In this document: in pieces, positions 59,029-64,000 of the stretch
How the letters are laid out: every line of letters starts with the position of its first letter
How positions within the stretch are numbered: position 1 is the first letter of the stretch
NCBI RefSeq assembly: GCF_001029445.1
Contig: NZ_LDOT01000021.1
Location: 1-64,000 of the forward strand
DNA length: 64,000 nt
Direction: 5' to 3'
Source: Photobacterium aquae
GTDB taxonomy: Bacteria > Pseudomonadota > Gammaproteobacteria > Enterobacterales > Vibrionaceae
The notes under the pieces: generated by a model
Told to the model about the DNA's origin: nothing
Database searches by the model: none
What the model saw: the letters and a program-made list of their open reading frames with translations, nothing else
Position numbers and translations under genes: made by a program

Positions 59029-59409
59029 AAAAAGACCAGTCATAGGCACAGATGGAAGTTTTTCTCCCATTGTCCCAACGCAGGCCACTGCGAGAGACTG
59101 GCTGTGAATGACTGGTTAAAGAGGTCGTGAGGACCCAATGCTTACCCGTTTACTTAGAACAATACCAACAACAATACAGTGGTTAACACCGTGCTGCTGA
59201 CAAGGGATAGCAAACAGTCATTGTCACTTGGGTTGCCTGTTTGGCTGGCAAGAATAAGACTCGACATGTTGGCTCCTTGATATGCAGGGGTGTTATTGAT
59301 CATGTAGTTAGATTATCCCGCCGTAGCGAGCAAGTGAAATTGTTAGGCCCTATAGAATTGATAGGTATTGCCGATGGCTTGTCTGTTGCCTATATACTGG
59401 GCAACCATG
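59029..59409. other. Gene-free region with a structured element
   Basis: 381 bases. The first 110 hold a long-range inverted repeat with internal hairpins (see 59035-59136). The rest has a small open frame that I do not support as a gene (it runs antisense into the acetyltransferase gene). I see no terminator with a clear U-run after the DfsB gene. Confidence 0.5.
59035..59136. ncRNA. Candidate structured RNA or complex attachment-like element
   Basis: ACCAGTCAT (59035-59043) pairs with ATGACTGGT (59108-59116); CACAG (59047-59051) continues to CTGTG (59102-59106) across an internal loop. Inside lies CGCAG-GCCA-CTGCG (59079-59092). Just outside, GGTC-GTGAG-GACC forms another hairpin (59123-59136). 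The multibranched fold suggests an RNA, but strand and class are not assigned. Confidence 0.4.
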
Positions 59410-59916
59410 TTATGCCGTTTTTTCTTCTGGAAATGAATACTGCCAATACCCTACCGAGATCCACTGGCCGAATTTGAAGCCGACATCGGCAAACTCCCCG
59501 ACTTTTCTAAACCCCAGCCGTTCGTGCAAAGCGACACTTGGCACGTTGGGCAGGGCGATTACCCCGATAATATTTTTGATAGTGGTTTGGGCGAGTTGTT
59601 CAATCAGTGCTTGGTAGAGCCGTTTGCCAATACCACGGCCGGTGGCATTCGGTGCAAGGTAGACGGATGGCTCGACGGTAAAGCGGAAGGCGCTGCGGAC
59701 GTGGTAAGGGGCGGCATAGGCGTAGCCGAGGATCTCGCCATTGTGTTCGGCGACCAGCCAAGGCAGTGCGGCGTCGGTGACTTTTTGGATTCTGGCCGCT
59801 ATTTCCGCGTTAGTGATTGGCGTTTCTTCGAAGGTAATAACGGTATCGCGGATATAGTGGTTGTAGATGTCGGTGATCTGATCTGCATCGTTTAGCGCGA
59901 CAGCTCGAATGCGCAT
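59410..59916 (-). CDS. GNAT acetyltransferase, phosphinothricin-type
   Basis: A 168-residue acetyltransferase of the PAT/YncA (MnaT-like) group: IRAVALNDADQITDIYNHYIRDTVITFEETPIT at the start, WLVAEHNGEILGYAYAAPYHVRSAFRFTVEPSVYLAPNATGRGIGKRLYQALIEQ containing the acetyl-CoA loop (RGIGKRL), and GVIALPNVPSVALHERLGFRKVGEFADVGFKFGQWISVGYWQ. Members acetylate phosphinothricin, methionine sulfone/sulfoximine or related amines. GGGAGGAAAC precedes ATG 59916. Single gene, 77 bp from the DUF6404 gene on the same strand. Confidence 0.9.
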   Translation of the reverse strand: MRIRAVALNDADQITDIYNHYIRDTVITFEETPITNAEIAARIQKVTDAALPWLVAEHNGEILGYAYAAPYHVRSAFRFTVEPSVYLAPNATGRGIGKRLYQALIEQLAQTTIKNIIGVIALPNVPSVALHERLGFRKVGEFADVGFKFGQWISVGYWQYSFPEEKTA

Positions 59917-59993
59917 GTTTCCTCCCTGAGGCACTCAATTTTTTGTGTGCCTCAGTATTAGCACGGTTTCGTGCTGACGGAAATCGAAATCAG

Positions 59994-60362
59994 TTAGCGG
60001 CGGCTTTTGGTGGTTAGTTCAGCCCAAGGCGTCAGCTTCTTCTGCTTGGCGATGAATTTGACATACGCAGCCATGAGCAGGCCGTAGAGCAAGCCTGTTT
60101 GAGCCGCGTTGGCCAATCTCATTGTCTGGGTAATCTCGGGCATATCCTGCCAAGCGAAAAACCACATGAACAGAGCGTAGATAGGCGTGAAGGTAATGAA
60201 GTTGCACAGCACATTGGTTGCAAAGCTGCAGTAGTGGGTGGGCGGCAGCTCGATTCCCAGCTTGCGCAAAAGAGTATGACGGAAAAAACTGTCACTGTAA
60301 GGTTTCAGTCCTGCTTTGGTCGCCTCGTCAATGGCGAGTTGGATTTTCTCTTGTTTCGTCAT
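59994..60362 (-). CDS. DUF6404 family small membrane protein
   Basis: A 122-residue protein with a soluble N-terminal half (KIQLAIDEATKAGLKPYSDSFFRHTLLRKLGIELPPTHYCSFATNVLCNFI) and two membrane segments (ITFTPIYALFMWFFAWQ and LANAAQTGLLYGLLMAAYVKFIA). The spacing LRKLGIELPPTHYCSF is characteristic of DUF6404, a family common in Vibrionaceae and without known function. I chose ATG 60362 (MTKQEKIQ). Confidence 0.78.
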   Translation of the reverse strand: MTKQEKIQLAIDEATKAGLKPYSDSFFRHTLLRKLGIELPPTHYCSFATNVLCNFITFTPIYALFMWFFAWQDMPEITQTMRLANAAQTGLLYGLLMAAYVKFIAKQKKLTPWAELTTKSRR

Positions 60363-60768
60363 AACCGCCCTGCTTGTTGAATATTGCTGTATCAAATTGC
60401 CGATCTATTGCTTGGACTGCCCCGGGGCCGATGGCCATTCTGGGCTGGGAGTGGCTAATGTAACCGCTCGTTGTTTTCTGACAAATTGAAGATTTTATCG
60501 TGATGGATTAAGACATTGATTGAGTATGTCTTCATTCATTCGATGTAAAACGCGCTTATGTATGGCAAGCGGGTGTCTGCTTGTATTGAGATAAGCGAAT
60601 CCTTGCTTTTGGTGGATTTATATTATTGTTTTAAAGCGTATTTTCAAACTGTTTGGAGAGGATTTCTGTTACCGGGGTCGCAAAAGAGATATGAGTAGGA
60701 TTGAGGTTTTGGGAGGGTGTTGAAACAAGGCTGAGGCCAGGTGGCATCAGCCTAGGGGAAGCGTTAGG
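60363..60768. other. Intergenic region before the murQ stop
   Basis: 406 bases without a supportable gene. It contains GC-rich then AT-rich stretches and, next to the murQ stop, the hairpin at 60728-60753. Confidence 0.5.
60728..60753 (-). terminator. Hairpin terminator of murQ
   Basis: AGGCTGA-G-GCCA (60728-60739) pairs with TGGC-A-TCAGCCT (60742-60753) around GG. On the minus strand it is 15 nt past the murQ stop and followed by TGTTTC, so a moderately good terminator. Confidence 0.6.
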
Positions 60769-61677
60769 TTATCGGGAGCGAGGTGTCTCGATGGCCTGCC
60801 GGGTAAAGCCGTGGTTTTGGTTGAGCAGGTTTTCCGCCGTCGTGGCATCGCTGCCAGTGAGGATCATGACAATCGCTGTTTTGCAGTGGTTGCCACATTG
60901 GTTAAGGGCTTGCTCGGCGCAGGCTCGGTCGCAGCCGGTCGCTTCCATTACGATGCGTTTTTGCCTTTCAACCAATTTGGCGTTGGTCGCCTCAACGTCC
61001 ACCATCAAGTTGCCGTAGACTTTGCCGGTTTTGATCATCGCCCCGGTGGTGAGCATGTTCAGTATTAGTTTTTGCGCGGTCCCCGCCTTCATTCGTGACG
61101 AACCGGTGACGACTTCCGGGCCGACCACTGGGGTGATGGCAATTGCGGCCTGCTCTGTCATGGCACTATGTGGGTTGCAGCTGATACTCGCCACGACAGC
61201 GCCTTGCTGGGCCGCATAGGCCATTGCCCCCAAAACATAAGGGGTGCGGCCGCTGGCGGCGATGCCAACCAGCACATCACGGCTGCTGAAATCGATAGCT
61301 TTGAGGTCGTCTTGTCCGAGTTGGTAGTTGTCCTCGGCGTTTTCGACAGCTTTTAATATGGCCGGATGGCCACCTGCGATGAGCCCGACAACAAGATTTG
61401 GGTTAGTACCATAAGTAGGCGGACACTCACTGGCATCGAGGATGCCGAGTCTGCCAGATGTGCCCGCACCGACATAGATCAGGCGGCCATTGTTGCGAAA
61501 GGCATGGGCGATGGCATCTACGGCTTGGGCGATGGCGGGCAATACAGCCTCAACGGCAAGGGCAACTTTTTGATCTTCGCTGTTGATGACCTTGAGCATG
61601 TCGAGGGTTGTTAGGGTATCGATATCCCGGCTGGCCTCGTTACGGCTTTCCGTCACCAGCGTGGTTAAATCAATCAT
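60769..61677 (-). CDS. murQ: N-acetylmuramic acid 6-phosphate etherase
   Basis: A 302-residue SIS-domain enzyme that cleaves the lactyl ether of N-acetylmuramic acid 6-phosphate to give N-acetylglucosamine 6-phosphate, in recycling of cell-wall sugars. Motifs: [48 protein letters not shown] (the family signature, with the catalytic Glu in SECPPTYG), [15 protein letters not shown] and [23 protein letters not shown]. Length is normal. No murP transporter or anmK gene is adjacent, so this copy stands alone. Start ATG 61677. Confidence 0.96.
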   Translation of the reverse strand: MIDLTTLVTESRNEASRDIDTLTTLDMLKVINSEDQKVALAVEAVLPAIAQAVDAIAHAFRNNGRLIYVGAGTSGRLGILDASECPPTYGTNPNLVVGLIAGGHPAILKAVENAEDNYQLGQDDLKAIDFSSRDVLVGIAASGRTPYVLGAMAYAAQQGAVVASISCNPHSAMTEQAAIAITPVVGPEVVTGSSRMKAGTAQKLILNMLTTGAMIKTGKVYGNLMVDVEATNAKLVERQKRIVMEATGCDRACAEQALNQCGNHCKTAIVMILTGSDATTAENLLNQNHGFTRQAIETPRSR

Positions 61678-61740
61678 GCGTGGGTATCTGTCTATGAGTC
61701 GTGGGAGATGCCTTAGGATAATACAACAAGGTGGGGATGG

Positions 61741-61807
61741 ATATGGGTGGATAGATATGGGTGGATAGATATGGGGTATGGATATCCCCGGGCCGTTTAT
61801 GCCCGGG
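61741..61807. repeat. 14-bp tandem repeat and GC hairpin
   Basis: ATATGGGTGGATAG occurs at 61741-61754 and 61755-61768, then a partial third copy (ATATGGGG, 61769-61776). CCCGGGC (61787-61793) and GCCCGGG (61801-61807) form a 7-bp hairpin next to it. It lies between the murQ start and the fumC stop; the hairpin may be the fumC terminator but lacks a U-run. Confidence 0.7.
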
Positions 61808-61832
61808 AATAGGGTGGCTGGTGGGCTGATGC

Positions 61833-63218
61833 CTATTCGGCAAGCCCCCCTCGGGTAAGGTTGGCAGGGTCAAGCAGGCGGGCGAGTGTTGCCCGATCTA
61901 GATCCGTTTCTTCCTCGGCGACATCGATGATTGCCCGGTTTTCTTTGTACGCTTTTTTGGCGATTTCAGCTGCCTTTAGGTAACCAATGACCGGGTTGAG
62001 CGCGGTGACCAGAATCGGGTTTTTCGCCAGTGCAATATCGAGCGTATCCTCACGAACCGTAAAAGTGGCAATGGCCTTGTCGGCCAGCGCGGTTGCGCTG
62101 TTGGCAAGCAGGCTAATGCTTTCCAGCAGATTGTGGGCAATAACAGGAAGCATCACGTTGAGTTGGAAATTTCCAGACTGGCCAGCAATGGTAATGGTGG
62201 TGTCGTTGCCGATCACTTGGGCGGCGGCCATTGCGGCTGCCTCTGGGATCACCGGATTGACCTTACCCGGCATGATTGACGAGCCCGGTTGGAGCCCCTG
62301 CAATTCGATTTCGCCAAGGCCGGCAAGTGGGCCTGAATTCATCCAGCGCAGGTCATTGCTGATTTTCATGATTGCCACGGCGGCTGTTTTGAGCTGCCCA
62401 GACAGCGAGACGACAGCATCTTGGCTGCTAAGGCTGAAGAAGAAGTTTTCGCTGCTGCCGAAGTGGATGTGGGTAGCTTGTGACAAGTTGTCGGCAAATG
62501 CAGTCGCAAAACGGGGATCAGCATTGATCCCGGTTCCCACGGCTGTACCTCCTTGGGCAAGCGCCTTGATGGCATGAAGGCTGTGCTCGATGCCTTGGCA
62601 GGCATGGTCGATTTGATATTGCCATCCGCCGAGCTCCTGCCCGAATGTGACGGGCATGGCATCCATCAGATGGGTCCGGCCAGTTTTTACTATGTTGCCA
62701 ATATTTTCCCTTTTGCTGGTAAGACGTTGGCTCAGGTGGTGCAATGCCGGTAGTAATTGCTTTTCAACAGCAATGGCCGCACTGACCTGAATAGCGGTGG
62801 GGATCACATCATTGCTGCTCTGGCCCATATTGACGTGGTCGTTGGGGCTGACGATATTGCCGAGCTGTCGGCTGGCCAAAGTCGCAATCACTTCATTGGC
62901 GTTCATATTCGAGCTGGTGCCTGAACCCGTTTGGAAGACATCGATGGGGAACTGGTCGTTGTGCTGTCCGTCGATGACCTGTTGGGCGGCATCGACAATG
63001 GCTGCGGCTATGTCTCCTTCTTGCAGGCCCAGCTGGGCGTTGGTCAGGGCGGCAGCCTGTTTGATGTAGCCCAGTGCTTGAATGAATGCGATTGGCATCG
63101 AGTGGTGGCTGAATTGGAAGTTGTCGACGGCACGTTGGGTCTGGGCTTGGTACAGTGCCTGCTCAGGTACGTGTACGTCACCCATGCTGTCCGTCTCGAT
63201 GCGAAATGTTGTTGTCAT
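61833..63218 (-). CDS. fumC: Class II fumarate hydratase
   Basis: A 461-residue iron-independent fumarase that interconverts fumarate and malate in the TCA cycle. Motifs: [53 protein letters not shown] and the superfamily signature [16 protein letters not shown] (about 313-328). It lies 41 nt after a FagA-like gene on the same strand, behind a perfect Fur box, so it is probably made when iron is short and the Fe-S fumarase is impaired. ATG 63218. The order FagA-like then fumC matches the iron-regulated fagA-fumC-orfX-sodA operon of Pseudomonas aeruginosa; a sodA is not present here. Confidence 0.96.
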   Translation of the reverse strand: MTTTFRIETDSMGDVHVPEQALYQAQTQRAVDNFQFSHHSMPIAFIQALGYIKQAAALTNAQLGLQEGDIAAAIVDAAQQVIDGQHNDQFPIDVFQTGSGTSSNMNANEVIATLASRQLGNIVSPNDHVNMGQSSNDVIPTAIQVSAAIAVEKQLLPALHHLSQRLTSKRENIGNIVKTGRTHLMDAMPVTFGQELGGWQYQIDHACQGIEHSLHAIKALAQGGTAVGTGINADPRFATAFADNLSQATHIHFGSSENFFFSLSSQDAVVSLSGQLKTAAVAIMKISNDLRWMNSGPLAGLGEIELQGLQPGSSIMPGKVNPVIPEAAAMAAAQVIGNDTTITIAGQSGNFQLNVMLPVIAHNLLESISLLANSATALADKAIATFTVREDTLDIALAKNPILVTALNPVIGYLKAAEIAKKAYKENRAIIDVAEEETDLDRATLARLLDPANLTRGGLAE

Positions 63219-63258
63219 GGCCGTTCCTTTTGTTCTCGTTTGTTATTGGTCTGTCTAT

Positions 63259-63663
63259 CTATCCCAGCGGGGTCTGAACGCGCTGCAACTGCTGCTGTAG
63301 CGAAGCGAAGTGCTGCGCGCCATAGTCGAATTGATCGTAGAAGCGCTTGAGGTAGATCAGAGGGGTATAGATGCTATCAAGGCTGACTCGGCGGAAGATC
63401 ATGCTGCGGGTTGGGTCTTCGATTGCGTCCAGTAGGGCGAAGTAGACCTGACGCAAAAATAGTTCGCATAAGAGCCAATTTTCATGTTCGGCCTCCTGCT
63501 CATGGCTGGAGGCGAGATTGATGCCGCTATGGATGAAATCGTAGATGATATCCGGTTCGAAGCCGATGCTAGGGCCTCGGTATGCCAGGAAACGGTCTTT
63601 TGCTTTGAAGTAGCTATTGTAGAGCGCTGTGTTATCCGGGCTGGTCATCGTCTTCTTTGTCAT
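63259..63663 (-). CDS. FagA-like protein of the iron-starvation operon
   Basis: A 134-residue cytoplasmic protein, mainly helical. The C-terminal pattern FLRQVYFALLDAIEDPTRSMIFRRVSLDSIYTPLIYLKRFYDQF in pieces resembles FagA (Fur-associated gene A) proteins, which have a DxxxDP...WR..CLD..YxPL core. The match is from memory and moderate. Position supports it: directly after a Fur box and directly before fumC, as in Pseudomonas. The function of FagA is not established. Start ATG 63663 with AAGG upstream; ATG 63648 is an alternative. Confidence 0.75.
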   Translation of the reverse strand: MTKKTMTSPDNTALYNSYFKAKDRFLAYRGPSIGFEPDIIYDFIHSGINLASSHEQEAEHENWLLCELFLRQVYFALLDAIEDPTRSMIFRRVSLDSIYTPLIYLKRFYDQFDYGAQHFASLQQQLQRVQTPLG

Positions 63664-63681
63664 TGTCGCCTTGGTTGTTAA

Positions 63682-63696
63682 TGATAATTATTATCA
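63682..63696. promoter_or_regulatory. Fur box upstream of the FagA-like/fumC operon
   Basis: TGATAAT-T-ATTATCA is a perfect 7-1-7 Fur inverted repeat, 19 bp before the FagA-like ATG. A further AATCATTGATTATCATT (63715-63731) lies 20-30 bp upstream and may be a second, degenerate Fur site overlapping the promoter. Confidence 0.88.
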
Positions 63697-63807
63697 AATG
63701 AAGCAAGAGTTAGCAATCATTGATTATCATTTATGTGCAGAAAGGAGGATGGGTACAACAGGCAAGAACACAGGAATTAAGCGAAGGAAAGCAAGGCTGA
63801 GGAGAAT

Positions 63808-63830
63808 AAGGCAAGGTACTACCTTGCCTT
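63808..63830 (-). terminator. Terminator-like hairpin of the partial gene at the window end
   Basis: AAGGCAAGGT (63808-63817) pairs perfectly with ACCTTGCCTT (63821-63830) around ACT. On the minus strand it lies 53 nt past the stop at 63883 and runs into ATTCTCC. Confidence 0.65.
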
Positions 63831-63882
63831 GTTGTGTTATGTCTTGATGGAAAAATGGCGGTATTAGGGCGTTAAAATGGGA

Positions 63883-64000
63883 TCACAGCTCAAATTCAGG
63901 CTCTTTTTTTCTGCTGTTATGTAAAGTGCCGATATACAGCAAGTTTTGCTGGCCGATGCCTCGCATGAAATACGATTGGCATACTGGGCATTGCAATTTT
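63883..64000 (-). CDS. Partial small zinc-ribbon-like protein (3' end only)
   Basis: The minus strand is open from the window edge to TGA at 63885-63883. The visible 38 C-terminal residues begin KLQCPVCQSYFMRGIG, a CPxC knuckle of the zinc-ribbon kind, and end HNSRKKEPEFEL. The start lies beyond the window, so the length and family cannot be judged. The clean stop followed by a hairpin supports a real gene. Confidence 0.55.
   Translation of the reverse strand, partial: KLQCPVCQSYFMRGIGQQNLLYIGTLHNSRKKEPEFEL

Noticed and set aside
59035-59116. Inverted repeat as an integron attC site
   Set aside because: It lacks the conserved GTTRRRY-type core pair and no integrase or cassette array is present.
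59241-59477. A 78-codon open frame on the plus strand after the DfsB-type gene
   Set aside because: No ribosome binding site, no recognisable protein character, and its end runs antisense through the acetyltransferase gene.
61987-62577. A 196-codon plus-strand frame opposite fumC
   Set aside because: Antisense shadow of a highly conserved enzyme; Ser/Ala-rich product with no motif.

Overview
The window reads as a chromosomal segment of a gamma-proteobacterium of the Vibrionaceae, most like Photobacterium. This rests on gene content and protein style (ppsA/ppsR pair, ChrR-type sigma module, a DUF6404 protein, two-adaptor RND pump, nitrate assimilation genes with a phosphatase-kinase fusion) and was not checked by any search. 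Most of it has balanced base composition, is densely coded, and contains no rRNA, tRNA, CRISPR array or integrase that I could find. Two stretches are clearly AT-richer: about 26.0-27.8 kb (three small orphan genes) and about 31.9-38.3 kb (one 5.7 kb gene).

Layout. 0.2-6.7 kb: TetR regulator divergent from an RND efflux operon with two lipoprotein adaptors, a small membrane protein and the pump. 6.8-9.0 kb: a DUF1963 protein and a REP-associated-type transposase flanked by GGGTGTC motifs. 9.0-11.2 kb: a TetR regulator, three operator-like palindromes and a two-gene operon (membrane protein, DUF4336 protein). 11.2-14.7 kb: LON-domain-like protein, ECF sigma factor and ChrR anti-sigma factor, divergent from a DUF4397 lipoprotein, with matching ECF-type promoters facing both ways. 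14.8-16.7 kb: TetR regulator divergent from an exported metallo-beta-lactamase-fold hydrolase, with two 18-bp operators. 16.8-25.9 kb: DUF2541 protein, CNNM/hemolysin-family membrane protein, an unknown 906-residue protein, an acetyltransferase, a LysR/FMN-reductase divergent pair and a lipoprotein of the endonuclease/exonuclease/phosphatase fold. 26-31.9 kb: small orphan genes, a VOC protein, then ppsA and ppsR divergent.

31.9-38.3 kb holds a single 1912-residue protein with an N-terminal nuclease-like domain, a STAND-type NTPase and a very long helical C-terminal part, the architecture of Avs-type anti-phage sensors. It is the best candidate for an undescribed system here. 38.5-43.2 kb: AraC regulator, SetA-like sugar efflux transporter, a sugar isomerase/epimerase-like TIM barrel and small membrane proteins, including a PACE-type transporter.

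43.2-53.5 kb is a complete nitrate assimilation locus: nasA on one strand; cobA, nirB, nirD, a nitrate/nitrite transporter and a PP2C-protein kinase fusion on the other. The shared upstream region has an exact NtrC-type site (TGCAC-N7-GTGCA) between two outward-facing sigma-54 -24/-12 promoters, so nitrogen limitation probably drives the whole pathway: uptake, nitrate to nitrite, nitrite to ammonium, and the siroheme needed by nirB. 53.5-61.7 kb: enoyl-CoA hydratase-type protein, calcium-binding lipoprotein, LuxR regulator, DUF2235 hydrolase, DfsB-type protein, acetyltransferase, DUF6404 protein and murQ. 61.8-63.7 kb: a FagA-like protein and fumC behind a perfect 7-1-7 Fur box, an iron-starvation module. 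The window ends inside a small zinc-ribbon-like gene.
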